From Candidatus Ghiorseimicrobium undicola (GTDB lineage: Bacteria; Omnitrophota; Gorgyraeia; Ghiorseimicrobiales; Ghiorseimicrobiaceae): a stretch of DNA of 51,778 nt. The notes beneath the pieces are model-generated. The model was given only the letters and a program-made list of their open reading frames with translations, did no database searches and was not told the DNA's origin. The number at the start of each line of letters is the position of its first letter. Within the stretch, counting starts at the first letter, position 1. A program made the translations under genes and the position numbers. Below, piece after piece: positions 8,515 to 17,174 of the stretch. The DNA lies in NCBI GenBank assembly GCA_002796125.1, contig PCWA01000096.1, positions 1 to 51,778 of the forward strand, written 5' to 3'.

Positions 8515-9543
8515 ATGAAAATAGTTGTTGATGCTATGGGCGGTGATTATGCGCCGCAGTTAGTTATTGAGGGTGCAATAAGAGCCGTAAAAGATTATGG
8601 GGCAGATATAATTTTAGTCGGAGATGAGGCTAAAATTAAAAACGAGCTCCTGAAACATAAGGCGTCAAGGCTGAATATCGATATACAACCCGCTAGTGAA
8701 ATTATAGAGATGCACGAACCGGCGGCTGTTAGTGTGCGGAAAAAACGCGATTCTTCCATAGTAAAAGGCATAAATTTAATTAAAGAAAAGAAAGCAGATG
8801 CCTTTGTCAGCGCAGGCAATACCGGTGCTGTTGTATGCGCGGCCACTATAGCGTTGAGGCTCTTGCCCGGCATAGAGCGGCCGGGTATTTCTATTATTGT
8901 TCCTACGCCTAAGGGCGCGTCCTTTCTTATAGACGTAGGCGCAAATATAAATGCTAAGCCCATACATTTAATGCATTATGCCATAATGAGCAATTCCTAT
9001 TGCCATTATATTCTTAATAAAGAAAATCCCACCATAGGCCTTTTAAATGTTGGAGAAGAGGAGACTAAAGGCACCGATTTTATTAGAGATACATTTAAAC
9101 TGCTGGAGGGCAGCGGCCTTAATTTTATCGGGAATGTTGAAGGCAGGGATATTTTTTCCGGCTCTTGCGACATTATTATCTGCGATGGGTTTGTTGGTAA
9201 TGTAGTTTTAAAGGTGGCGGAGAGCCTTGCTGAAACAATAGGCACATTTCTCTACCGCGAATTAAAACGTAATATCATAACCAAGGCCGGCGTGCTTCTT
9301 TTAAAAAGCGGGTTAAAACGTTTTAAAAAATCTTTGGATTATTCCGAATACGGCGGAGCGCCTCTTTTAGGCGTAGATGGCGTAGTTATCATAGGGCACG
9401 GGCGCTCTAACGCCAACGCTATAAAAAATGCTATACGTGTCGCTAAAGAAGAAGTAGAGCGGAAAGTAAATGATAATATTATCGAATCTGTTTCCCACGC
9501 CATTTCTTCCATCAGCGAAGAGCCAGCCATCAAGGCCGATTAA
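8515..9543 (+). CDS. plsX: Phosphate acyltransferase PlsX
   Basis: PlsX (342 aa) converts acyl-ACP to acyl-phosphate, the donor for PlsY in phosphatidic acid synthesis. The N-terminus MKIVVDAMGGDYAP and the segments SAGNTGAVV, LIDVGAN and GHGRSNANAI are diagnostic for the family. It is a peripheral membrane enzyme in other bacteria. It lies 36 nt after rpmF and 2 nt before fabH, consistent with one operon. plsY and plsC are not in the window. Confidence 0.96.
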   Translation: MKIVVDAMGGDYAPQLVIEGAIRAVKDYGADIILVGDEAKIKNELLKHKASRLNIDIQPASEIIEMHEPAAVSVRKKRDSSIVKGINLIKEKKADAFVSAGNTGAVVCAATIALRLLPGIERPGISIIVPTPKGASFLIDVGANINAKPIHLMHYAIMSNSYCHYILNKENPTIGLLNVGEEETKGTDFIRDTFKLLEGSGLNFIGNVEGRDIFSGSCDIIICDGFVGNVVLKVAESLAETIGTFLYRELKRNIITKAGVLLLKSGLKRFKKSLDYSEYGGAPLLGVDGVVIIGHGRSNANAIKNAIRVAKEEVERKVNDNIIESVSHAISSISEEPAIKAD

Positions 9544-9545
9544 CA

Positions 9546-10532
9546 ATGTCCAGCGCTAAAAAAATAGGCATTATTGGTTTGGGGAGTTATCTGCCTAAAA
9601 AGATTCTTGCAAATTGCGACTTAGAGAAAATGGTGGATACTTCCGACGAATGGATTACTACGCGTACCGGCATAAAACAAAGGCGTATCGCATCTAAAGA
9701 TGAAGCGACAAGTGATTTAGCGATTAAGGCGGCAAGAGCGGCTTTGAAAGACGCGGGTTTAACAGCAAAAGATCTGGATTTGATAATAGTGGCTACTATT
9801 ACACCGGATATGCAGTTTCCCGCGACCGCATGCTTAGTGCAAAAAAATCTGGGTGCTGATAAGGCGATATGTTTTGATATTAGCGCTGCCTGTTCTGGAT
9901 TTGTTTATGCTTTAGTTACAGCGGAGCAGTTTATTATTTCAGGTGTATGCAAGAATGCCCTGATTATAGGCGCGGAAAAACTCTCCTCTATTACCGATTG
10001 GACCGACAGGAATACATGCGTTTTATTCGGCGATGGGGCAGGGGCATGCGTTTTAGCTAAAGTTAATAGCGGAGGAATAGTCTCTCGTTACCTTGGCTCT
10101 GACGGCATGAATTCCGACCTTTTACTTTTACCTGCCGGCGGCTCTAGAATGCCGGCCAGCAGTGAAACAGTCAAAAAACACCTACATTTTATTAAAATGC
10201 AGGGGAACGAGCTGTTTAAATTGGCAGTTAGGATTATGAGTAAGGCTGCCGAGGTCGCTTTATCTAAAATAGGCTTAAGCTGTAAAGATATAGATATTCT
10301 TATACCTCATCAGGCGAACATCAGGATACTTTTAGCGGTGGCAAAAAAAATGGGCCTGCCGGAGAAGAAAATATATTTTAATATAGAAAAGTACGGGAAT
10401 ATGTCGTCCGCTGCTACCGTGATTGCGCTTTGCGAGGCGGTAAGATCAAAACGCATTAAGAAGGGCGATATAGTAGTGTTGGATGCTTTTGGCGCCGGCC
10501 TTACCTGGGGAGCGGTAGTAATAAAATGGTAG
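9546..10532 (+). CDS. fabH: 3-oxoacyl-ACP synthase III
   Basis: FabH (328 aa) condenses acetyl-CoA with malonyl-ACP to begin fatty-acid synthesis. The Cys-His-Asn triad is present: C116 (AACSGF), H255 (PHQANIR) and N285 (YGNMSSA). The N-terminal IIGLGSYLPKKIL and DEWITTRTGIKQR stretches are typical. It starts 2 nt after plsX and its end overlaps fabD by 7 nt, so translation is likely coupled. Confidence 0.97.
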   Translation: MSSAKKIGIIGLGSYLPKKILANCDLEKMVDTSDEWITTRTGIKQRRIASKDEATSDLAIKAARAALKDAGLTAKDLDLIIVATITPDMQFPATACLVQKNLGADKAICFDISAACSGFVYALVTAEQFIISGVCKNALIIGAEKLSSITDWTDRNTCVLFGDGAGACVLAKVNSGGIVSRYLGSDGMNSDLLLLPAGGSRMPASSETVKKHLHFIKMQGNELFKLAVRIMSKAAEVALSKIGLSCKDIDILIPHQANIRILLAVAKKMGLPEKKIYFNIEKYGNMSSAATVIALCEAVRSKRIKKGDIVVLDAFGAGLTWGAVVIKW

Positions 10533-11446
10533 CTTACATTTTTCCCGGACAAGGCGCCCAGTATGTAGGCATGGGTAAGGATTTTTACGATAATTCCTCC
10601 GCCGCAAGAAAGGTTTTTAATAAAGCGGATGCACTCCTGGGTTTTGCCATATCTAAATTATGTTTTGAAGGGCCGCAGGATTTGCTTGCCCGGACTGATA
10701 AAGCCCAGCTGGCAATTTTAGTAACTAGCGTGGCGTCACTAGAAGCTTTTCGGCAAAAAAATTCAGATATCAAGGCCGATTTTACTGCTGGGTTAAGTTT
10801 AGGCGAGTATTCGGCATTGGTTGCGGCCGGCGCGCTGAGTTTTGAAGACTCTTTGAACTTAGTGAAAAAGCGTGCTGGGATTATGCGCGGTGTTTCAGAA
10901 AAGAATCCAGGGAAGATGCTTGCGGTTATCGGTCTGGATGCGGCAATTATAGATAAATTATGCGGGGAGGCCGGTATTGAAGTCGCCAATAGAAATTGCC
11001 CTGGGCAGCTAGTGGTAACCGGTAGAAAAGAAGATATTGATAAATTTTATGCCTTGGCTTCTAAAGAAGGCGCTAAACGCTTGATAGAATTGGAGGTTAG
11101 CGGGGCTTTTCATTCCAGGCTTATGGAAGAAGCCAGATTAAGGCTGGCCGAAGAGCTAAAAGATATCCATTTTAAATTACCTTCTACTATAAGCGTGGTT
11201 AGCAATGTTACGGCCAGGCCATTTTCTTCAACAGATGAAATCCGCAATAATTTAGCTTTACAGGTAAGATCTAGCGTTCTCTGGGAGGATTCAATGCGGT
11301 ATATGTTGTCCTTCGGAGTAAAATCGTTTTTTGAAATAGGCCCGGGGAAGGTATTGAAAGGGTTGGCGAGAAAAATTGATTCTGGATTACAAGTGGTTAG
11401 CATAGAAAAGATGGAAGATATAAATTTAGTAGCCGGTAACCATTAA
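10526..11446 (+). CDS. fabD: Malonyl-CoA:ACP transacylase
   Basis: FabD (306 aa) loads malonyl groups onto ACP. It has the PGQGAQ start, active-site S91 in GLSLGEYSAL and H196 in GAFHSRLM. It overlaps the fabH end by 7 nt. The last residues (VAGNH) and the stop are encoded by the left part of a repeated spacer element (11431-11519), so the C-terminal tip may be foreign to the original gene; the catalytic fold is complete without it. Confidence 0.96.
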   Translation: MVAYIFPGQGAQYVGMGKDFYDNSSAARKVFNKADALLGFAISKLCFEGPQDLLARTDKAQLAILVTSVASLEAFRQKNSDIKADFTAGLSLGEYSALVAAGALSFEDSLNLVKKRAGIMRGVSEKNPGKMLAVIGLDAAIIDKLCGEAGIEVANRNCPGQLVVTGRKEDIDKFYALASKEGAKRLIELEVSGAFHSRLMEEARLRLAEELKDIHFKLPSTISVVSNVTARPFSSTDEIRNNLALQVRSSVLWEDSMRYMLSFGVKSFFEIGPGKVLKGLARKIDSGLQVVSIEKMEDINLVAGNH

Positions 11447-11519
11447 CTAGAAAAACAAGCTTTAATATCTGGCCATTGGTTATTGGTTTCGGGTTACTCC
11501 CGAACGGAGAGAGGGGAAT
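11431..11519 (+). repeat. Spacer element, copy B (end of fabD to fabG start)
   Basis: The longer relative of 6914-6978, it shares the ordered blocks CCGGTAAC, TAGAAAA, ATATCTGG, TTTC, CCGAAC and GAGGGGAATATG. It overlaps the last five codons of fabD. Both copies end at a start codon and supply the Shine-Dalgarno-like GAGGG. Confidence 0.6.
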
Positions 11520-12260
11520 ATGCGATTAAAAGATAAAGTTGCTTTAATTACTGGTGGAGGACGCGGCATTGGCAGAGAAATAGCCTTATTTTTTGCTAAA
11601 GAAGGGGCAGATATAGCCATTTGTGATGTTAATATTGAATCTGCCGAAGATACGGCAAGAGAGGTTGAAAAAACCGGCAGAAAAGCGGCAGGTTTTAAGG
11701 CGGACGTAACAAGTTTTGCATCAGCCGAAGATTTGGTAAACAAAACTCTTGACAAATTTAACAAGATTGATATATTAGTTAACAATGCTGGCATAACCCG
11801 TGATGGTTTAATGCTTAGAATGTCTGAAGCAGATTGGGATGCGGTAATTAATGTGAACCTAAAAGGCACATTTAACGCCTCCAAAGTTGTTTCGAAAATA
11901 ATGGTTAAGCAGAGGCAGGGTAAGATAGTAAATATTGCTTCTATCATCGGCTTAATCGGTAATATTGGGCAGGCTAATTATGCTGCTTCAAAAGCAGGTA
12001 TTATCGGTCTTACCAAGTCAATGGCTAAAGAGCTTGCTTTGAGAAATATCTGTGTTAATGCGGTAGCGCCCGGTTTTATTCAAACAGATATGACGGCAAA
12101 ACTTCCGGAGGATGTAAAAGAGCGGATGTTAAAAAGCATTCCTTTGGGTAAGTTTGGTACCGCCTTAGATGTAGCCAAGACATGCTTGTTTTTAGCAAGC
12201 GGTGAATCAGATTATATCACAGGGCAGGTTATTGTTGTTGACGGCGGTATGGTTATGTAA
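11520..12260 (+). CDS. fabG: 3-oxoacyl-ACP reductase
   Basis: FabG (246 aa) reduces 3-oxoacyl-ACP with NADPH. It is a short-chain dehydrogenase with the cofactor motif TGGGRGIG (about 12-19), NNAG, and the catalytic set S141, Y154 and K158 (YAASK). The C-terminal YITGQVIVVDGGMVM is standard. It lies between fabD and acpP, as in many bacteria. The Shine-Dalgarno GAGGGG lies inside the repeat element copy B. Confidence 0.97.
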   Translation: MRLKDKVALITGGGRGIGREIALFFAKEGADIAICDVNIESAEDTAREVEKTGRKAAGFKADVTSFASAEDLVNKTLDKFNKIDILVNNAGITRDGLMLRMSEADWDAVINVNLKGTFNASKVVSKIMVKQRQGKIVNIASIIGLIGNIGQANYAASKAGIIGLTKSMAKELALRNICVNAVAPGFIQTDMTAKLPEDVKERMLKSIPLGKFGTALDVAKTCLFLASGESDYITGQVIVVDGGMVM

Positions 12261-12322
12261 GTTATAGGTGCGAATTTACTCCGGAGCTTGACCTATAGGT
12301 TATTTAAGCCAGGAGTAGAGGT

Positions 12323-12376
12323 ATGATTTATCCCGCTTCTGGCGGTTTATCCAAGGAGGAAAACAGATGGCAGTAG
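12323..12376 (+). CDS. Possible 17-codon upstream ORF overlapping acpP
   Basis: A short frame starting MIYPASGG has AGGAG (12311-12315) at good spacing and ends at TAG 12374-12376, inside the acpP coding region in another frame. Ribosomes ending here would sit on the acpP start, so it could couple or tune ACP synthesis. The peptide resembles nothing I know. It could be chance. Confidence 0.3.
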   Translation: MIYPASGGLSKEENRWQ

Positions 12377-12606
12377 AAGATAAAGTAAAATCAATTATCG
12401 CAGAACAGCTGGGTGTCAAGGTGGAGGAGGTAACACCACAGGCATCATTTATTGATGATTTAGGCGCTGATTCTCTGGATACGGTAGAGTTGGTAATGGC
12501 TTTAGAGGAGGAGTTTGGCATTGAAATTCCTGATGAAGATGCCGAAAAAATGAGCACAGTAGGAGACGCGATTAAATACATAGAAGAAAAAGCCGCCAGT
12601 AAGTAA
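12367..12606 (+). CDS. acpP: Acyl carrier protein
   Basis: ACP (79 aa, acidic, helical) carries growing acyl chains on a phosphopantetheine attached to S36 in [17 protein letters not shown] lies 6 nt before ATG, an unusually strong site fitting an abundant protein. It is placed between fabG and fabF. An 18-codon frame overlaps its start. Confidence 0.97.
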   Translation: MAVEDKVKSIIAEQLGVKVEEVTPQASFIDDLGADSLDTVELVMALEEEFGIEIPDEDAEKMSTVGDAIKYIEEKAASK

Positions 12607-12662
12607 GCGCTATTGAAATAGAATTTTAATTAAGTTTAATGCTTCATTAGCGGCTAAATATA

Positions 12663-12728
12663 ACCCCCGATGATTTCTGCCTGCTCGCCTCGCGGTGAAG
12701 CCGAGGGCCGACAGGTAGCTTCGGGGGT
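12663..12728 (+). repeat. Nested palindrome between acpP and fabF
   Basis: Outer arms ACCCCCGA (12663-12670) and TCGGGGGT (12721-12728), inner CCTG/CAGG (12680-12683 and 12712-12715) and CCTCG/CGAGG (12688-12692 and 12702-12706). GC content is higher than in neighbouring DNA. There is no T-run. It may partly block transcription or stabilise the acpP message, which would raise ACP over FabF; that is inference. Confidence 0.65.
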
Positions 12729-12748
12729 AAATATTCTTAACATTAATC

Positions 12749-13987
12749 ATGAAAAAAAGAGTAGTTATTACCGGCCTGGGGACCATATGTCCTTTAGGTA
12801 ATGATGTTAAAACATTTTGGGACGGGATTATTTCCGGCAAAAGCGGTATATCTTACACTAAGACTTTTGATATCTCGAAATTTGATTCGCGCATATCGGG
12901 CGAAGTCAAGAACTTTAACCCCTCGGCCCATTTTTCATCCAAGGAATTAAAAAGAGTAGATAAATTTGTACAGTATGCTGTATTTTCCGCCTTTGAAGCA
13001 TGTAAAGACGCCGGCTTAGACCTTGAAAAATTAAATAGAGACCGCATAGGTGTTTTTGTGGGCTCTGGCATCGGCAGCCTCCATACCATAGAGGAGCAGC
13101 ACAAGATATACTTGGAAAAAGGGCCTTCCCGTCTTTCACCATTTCTTATCCCGATGTTGATTGTTAATGAGGCCGCAGGGCATATTTCAATACAATTAGG
13201 GCTTAAGGGGCCGAATTCCTGCGTAGCGACCGCTTGCGCTTCCGGAAGCCATGCTATAGGAGACGCTTTTAAGATAATTCAACGCGGCGATGCCGATATA
13301 ATGTTTACTGGCGGCACAGAAAGCGCAATCACGCCTTTAGGCGTAGGGGGTTTTTGTGCTTTAAAAGCTCTTTCGAAAAGAAATGATGAGCCGGAGCGTG
13401 CCAGCCGTCCGTTTGAGCGCGACCGTGACGGGTTTGTTATAGCCGAAGGGGCTGGGGTTTTGGTTTTAGAAGAACTGGAACACGCTCTTAAACGCGGAGT
13501 TGAGATATACGCGGAGGTTATAGGATACGGTATGAGTGCTGATGCCTATCATATAACAGCTCCGGATCCCACGGCAGACGGAGCAGTAAGAGCAATGTCG
13601 GCAGCTTTAAAAGATGCCGGCTTAAAACCGGAAAATGTATCGTATATAAACGCTCATGGGACATCAACCATACTCAACGACAAAGTTGAGACTTTGGCCA
13701 TAAAGAAACTATTCGGAGAGTACGCAAAAAAAATAGCAGTAAGTTCCACTAAATCAATGACAGGACATTTGTTAGGAGCTGCCGGAGGAGTTGAGTTTAT
13801 CGCCTGTGCCCTAGCCGTAAAAAATAATATTATTCCTCCCACTATAAACTACGAAAATCCCGACCCGGACTGTGATTTAGACTATGTGCCTAATCAAGCA
13901 AGAGGCGTAAAGTTGGAAGTAGCGATGTCTAATTCGTTAGGTTTTGGCGGGCATAACGCAACTCTTGTTTTAAAAAAATTTAAATAA
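12749..13987 (+). CDS. fabF: 3-oxoacyl-ACP synthase II
   Basis: FabF (412 aa) elongates acyl-ACP with malonyl-ACP. The catalytic Cys-His-His triad falls at C163 (TACASGSHA), H303 (NAHGTST) and H340 (TGHLLGAAG), the same numbering as E. coli FabF. It is the last gene of the plsX-fab block. No Shine-Dalgarno is evident in the 20 nt before ATG, and the spacer holds a palindrome, so its translation may be weaker than that of acpP. Confidence 0.97.
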   Translation: MKKRVVITGLGTICPLGNDVKTFWDGIISGKSGISYTKTFDISKFDSRISGEVKNFNPSAHFSSKELKRVDKFVQYAVFSAFEACKDAGLDLEKLNRDRIGVFVGSGIGSLHTIEEQHKIYLEKGPSRLSPFLIPMLIVNEAAGHISIQLGLKGPNSCVATACASGSHAIGDAFKIIQRGDADIMFTGGTESAITPLGVGGFCALKALSKRNDEPERASRPFERDRDGFVIAEGAGVLVLEELEHALKRGVEIYAEVIGYGMSADAYHITAPDPTADGAVRAMSAALKDAGLKPENVSYINAHGTSTILNDKVETLAIKKLFGEYAKKIAVSSTKSMTGHLLGAAGGVEFIACALAVKNNIIPPTINYENPDPDCDLDYVPNQARGVKLEVAMSNSLGFGGHNATLVLKKFK

Positions 13988-13991
13988 TAAA

Positions 13992-14070
13992 GATTAGTTT
14001 ATAGAGTTTATTGAGTTCATAGAGTTTAAACTCAAACAACTCAACGAACTCAACGAACTCAAGAACTCAA
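13992..14070 (+). repeat. Inverted array of 9-bp words between fabF and leuC
   Basis: GAGTT occurs at 14004, 14013 and 14022 (9-bp steps). Its complement AACTC occurs at 14029, 14038, 14047, 14056 and 14064 (9, 9, 9 and 8). The centre is the perfect palindrome GAGTTTAAACTC (14022-14033). The whole spacer is thus a tandem repeat turned back on itself, and it ends at the leuC start codon. No coding frame is plausible here. Confidence 0.85.
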
Positions 14071-14071
14071 A

Positions 14072-15421
14072 ATGTCTTATACGATTACAGAAAAAATATT
14101 GCTGGCGCATACGGATAAAAAAGAACTATCGGCCGGCGAATTTATTTTAGCCGCTGTTGATTTGGCCTTAGGCAATGATATCACCGCCCCTATTGCGATA
14201 GAGCAGTTTGAGAGATTATGCATAAAACCCGCGATTGCCGATAAGATAGTGTTGGTTCCCGACCATTTTGTCCCTGCGAAGGACAAAAAGAGCGCAAATC
14301 AGGCGAAGGTTCTTAAAAGCTTTGCGCATAAATATGGGATAGAAAAATATTTTGAAGTCGGGCGCATGGGTATAGAACATGCGCTATTGCCCGAACAAGG
14401 GTTAGTCGGCCCGGGAGATTTGATAATTGGGGCTGATTCACATACTTGTACATATGGTGCGCTGGGGGCCTTTTCAACCGGGGTAGGCTCTACGGATTTG
14501 GCTGCCAGCTGGGCTACGGGAAAAGTTTGGCTAAGGGTTCCCGAGACGATAAAATTTGTATACAGCGGTAAATTAGATAAGTGGGTTACAGGGAAAGATT
14601 TAATACTTTATACTATAGGGGATATTGGGGTTGACGGCGCGCTATACAGAGCTATGGAGTTTACAGGGGAGGCGATTAGAAAACTGGATATGGATAGCCG
14701 TTTTGCCATGTCTAATATGGCAATCGAAGCCGGAGGCAAAAGCGGTATAATTGAGCCGGATGATGTTAGCTTTGATTATATTAAAAAGCGCATGCCTACC
14801 TCAAAGATGAAGCTTTATAAAGATAAGATAAAAAATCTCAAATCAGATAAAGACGCCCATTATATAATGATAAAAGAATATGATGTTTCTAAATTAGAGC
14901 CTATGGTTGCCTGTCCGCACCTGCCAAGCAACGTTCATCCCGTTAGAAGTCCGTTAGCAAGCGGCGGCAGCCGCCTGCGGCGGCTTACTTCTAACGGGGT
15001 TAAGCCGGCAAGTTCATTGGCGAACATAGGGCTGGATCAGGTAGTAATCGGATCTTGTACAAACGGAAGGATTTCAGACTTAAGGATGGCGGCTAAAATA
15101 TTAAAAGGCAATACTGTTTATCCTCATACGCGCTGTATTGTTATCCCCGCAACCCAGGCCATTTATTTACAGGCGATTAAAGAAGGCCTTATGGAAATAT
15201 TTGTTGAAGCGGGGGCGGTTGTGACGACACCTACCTGCGGCCCATGCCTCGGCGGGCACGCAGGAATTTTAACTGAAGGCGAGCGTTCGCTTGCCACGAC
15301 TAATAGGAATTTTGTAGGCAGGATGGGAGATTTAAAGAGTGAAGTATATTTATCTTCTCCCGCGGTAGCTGCGGCAAGCGCTATAAAGGGAAGAATTGCG
15401 CATCCTGAAGAGATCGTTTAA
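14072..15421 (+). CDS. leuC: 3-isopropylmalate dehydratase large subunit
   Basis: LeuC (449 aa) isomerises 2- to 3-isopropylmalate in leucine synthesis with the LeuD subunit. It is an aconitase-type [4Fe-4S] enzyme with ligands C329 (GSCTNGR), C389 and C392 (TCGPC). GADSHTCTYGALGAFSTGVGS is diagnostic. The family is about 420 aa; the excess is a 22-residue in-frame insert (residues 289-310, bases 14936-15001) between SNV and KPASS, encoded by a palindrome with 12-bp arms. It lies upstream of the first cluster Cys, so activity is probably kept. A homoaconitase-like role cannot be excluded, but leuB follows. Confidence 0.9.
   Translation: MSYTITEKILLAHTDKKELSAGEFILAAVDLALGNDITAPIAIEQFERLCIKPAIADKIVLVPDHFVPAKDKKSANQAKVLKSFAHKYGIEKYFEVGRMGIEHALLPEQGLVGPGDLIIGADSHTCTYGALGAFSTGVGSTDLAASWATGKVWLRVPETIKFVYSGKLDKWVTGKDLILYTIGDIGVDGALYRAMEFTGEAIRKLDMDSRFAMSNMAIEAGGKSGIIEPDDVSFDYIKKRMPTSKMKLYKDKIKNLKSDKDAHYIMIKEYDVSKLEPMVACPHLPSNVHPVRSPLASGGSRLRRLTSNGVKPASSLANIGLDQVVIGSCTNGRISDLRMAAKILKGNTVYPHTRCIVIPATQAIYLQAIKEGLMEIFVEAGAVVTTPTCGPCLGGHAGILTEGERSLATTNRNFVGRMGDLKSEVYLSSPAVAAASAIKGRIAHPEEIV
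14936..15001 (+). mobile_element. In-frame palindromic insert inside leuC
   Basis: A 66-nt insert has arms CCCGTTAGAAGT (14939-14950) and ACTTCTAACGGG (14987-14998) with an inner GCCGC/GCGGC stem. The left side is itself a near tandem repeat (CCGTTAGAAGT then CCGTTAGCAAG). GTT stands directly on both sides (14933-14935 and 14999-15001), a possible 3-bp target copy. It keeps the frame and adds residues from HPVRSP to SNGV. In form it recalls the palindromic elements inside Rickettsia genes. Confidence 0.75.
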
Positions 15422-15491
15422 CGGAATACGTTTGCGTAACTGGAAACGTTTATCGTTATTCGTAAAACGTAAAACCGATAAACGAAAAACG
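15422..15491 (+). repeat. Inverted array of short words between leuC and leuD
   Basis: Words around CGTTT or CGTAA on the left are answered by AAACG or TAAAACG on the right, at roughly 7-bp steps. The arms include the perfect pair CGTTTATCG and CGATAAACG. The design matches 13992-14070 but with a different word. Confidence 0.7.
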
Positions 15492-15531
15492 GATGACGAT
15501 TCAAGCCGCGCAACCGAAACCTTTTAACACG

Positions 15532-16029
15532 ATGATTATAAAAGGCAAAGTTCATAAATTCGGCGATGATATAAATACGGATGAGATAATCCCGGCTAAA
15601 TTTTTGGTTTCTACCGACCCTAAGGAATTAGGTAAAAACTGCATGGACGGGATTGAGCCGGGATTTAGCAAGAATATAAGTGTAGGCGATATAATTGCCG
15701 CCGGTAAGAATTTTGGCTGCGGATCATCGCGTGAACATGCGCCTATTTCTATAAAAGGGGCGCAGATCTCATGCGTAATCGCTAAAAGCTTTGCACGGAT
15801 ATTCTATCGTAATTCCATAAATATCGGCCTGCCTATATTGGAATGCGAAAAGGCAGATGAGTTTAATAACGGCGATGAATTAGAAATAGACTTGGAAAAA
15901 GGCGAAATCAAAAATATAACACAGGATAAGGTTTATAAAACTGAAAAGTATGCCCGGTTCATGCAGGAGCTTATAAATGCCGGAGGCTTAATCAACTGGG
16001 TCAAGCAAAACCTGCCAACTGGTGTTTAG
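15532..16029 (+). CDS. leuD: 3-isopropylmalate dehydratase small subunit
   Basis: LeuD (165 aa) forms the swivel domain that completes the isopropylmalate isomerase active site. The family begins MIIKGKVHKFGDDINTDEI, which fixes ATG 15532; a frame open from 15493 would add 13 residues unlike the family. Substrate-loop motif NFGCGSSREHAP is intact. It lies next to leuC and before leuB, so these three give two consecutive steps of leucine synthesis. leuA is not in the window. Confidence 0.92.
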   Translation: MIIKGKVHKFGDDINTDEIIPAKFLVSTDPKELGKNCMDGIEPGFSKNISVGDIIAAGKNFGCGSSREHAPISIKGAQISCVIAKSFARIFYRNSINIGLPILECEKADEFNNGDELEIDLEKGEIKNITQDKVYKTEKYARFMQELINAGGLINWVKQNLPTGV

Positions 16030-16094
16030 ATTTTGCTTGATGCCGTAAATACTGTTGCGGCGCAGATATAAAATTAAATGCGAAAGGTTAAAAA

Positions 16095-17144
16095 ATGTAC
16101 AAAATAGCAGTAATCGCAGGTGATGGGACTGGACCGGAGGTGGTAAGAGAAGGCCTAAAAGTACTTAAAGCGGCTAGTTCGAAATTCGGCTTTGAATACG
16201 AAACAAAAGAGTTTGATTTCGGAGGCGAGCGTTATTTAAAGACGGCTAAGACACTTGAAGATAAGGACATAGAAGAGCTCAAGAAATATTCAGCGATTTA
16301 TTTAGGCGCTATTGGACATCCGGATGTAAAACCGGGTATTTTAGAGCAGGGGATATTGCTTAAGGCGCGTTTCGGGCTTGATCAATATATAAATCTTCGG
16401 CCGGTAAAATTATATAATGCTGATTTTTGTCCTTTGAAAGACAAGAAAGAAACGGATGTAGATTTTGTAGTGGTACGCGAGAATTCCGAAGGCCTGTATA
16501 AAGGGATGGGGGAGTTTCAAAAAAAAGGCACAAAAGATGAAGTGGCCATACAGATCTCTTATAATACGAGAAAAGGTGTTGAGCGCTGCATAAGATATGC
16601 CTTTGAATATACCAGAAAGCGCAACAAGAGAAAAACTCTTACACTCTGCGGCAAAACCAATGTTTTGACTTACGCCTGGGATCTCTGGCAGAGGACTTTT
16701 AATGAAGTGGCTAGTGAATATCCTGATATAAAAACTGATTACGCGCATGTGGATGCTACTACCATGTGGTTTGTGAAAAATCCTGAGTGGTTTGACGTAA
16801 TAGTTACTGATAATATGTTCGGAGACATTATTACCGATTTGGGGGCTATGGTTCAAGGCGGTATGGGTATTGCCGCTGGCGGCAACCTTAATCCTGAAGG
16901 CGTATCTATGTTTGAGCCAATCGGTGGAAGCGCCCCGAAATATACCGGCAAGAACGTAATTAATCCGCTTGCGGCAATTTGCGCAGCAGGAATGATGCTG
17001 GAAAATTTAGGCGAAGAAAAAGCCGCCAGCGCGATTGAAAATGCGGTTATAGGTATTGCTAAGAATAAATTGAAAAGCTTGGGTGCGGCTAAGATGGGTT
17101 ATTCGACAAGTGAGGTTGGTGATTTGGTGGCGGAGAATTTATAA
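16095..17144 (+). CDS. leuB: 3-isopropylmalate dehydrogenase (LeuB-type)
   Basis: This 349-aa beta-decarboxylating dehydrogenase oxidises and decarboxylates 3-isopropylmalate with NAD. Seen: GDGTGPEV at the start, [10 protein letters not shown] in the substrate loop, and the metal and cofactor parts [13 protein letters not shown] and [13 protein letters not shown]. Isocitrate and homoisocitrate dehydrogenases share the fold, but the RENSEG loop and the leuCD neighbours favour leucine synthesis. GAAAGG lies about 10 nt upstream. Confidence 0.85.
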   Translation: MYKIAVIAGDGTGPEVVREGLKVLKAASSKFGFEYETKEFDFGGERYLKTAKTLEDKDIEELKKYSAIYLGAIGHPDVKPGILEQGILLKARFGLDQYINLRPVKLYNADFCPLKDKKETDVDFVVVRENSEGLYKGMGEFQKKGTKDEVAIQISYNTRKGVERCIRYAFEYTRKRNKRKTLTLCGKTNVLTYAWDLWQRTFNEVASEYPDIKTDYAHVDATTMWFVKNPEWFDVIVTDNMFGDIITDLGAMVQGGMGIAAGGNLNPEGVSMFEPIGGSAPKYTGKNVINPLAAICAAGMMLENLGEEKAASAIENAVIGIAKNKLKSLGAAKMGYSTSEVGDLVAENL

Positions 17145-17174
17145 AAGAAGTAGCGAGTTGTTGGAGTTAATTAT

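Noticed and set aside
8595-8963. Long minus-strand frame opposite plsX, and similar shadows opposite fabD, fabG, clpC, metG and others
   Set aside because: Each lies fully opposite a clear gene, lacks a ribosome site and has composition of an antisense frame.
14072-15421. leuC as aconitase or homoaconitase
   Set aside because: The two-subunit form with leuD and a LeuB-type dehydrogenase next to it fits isopropylmalate isomerase best; the alternative stays possible at low weight.
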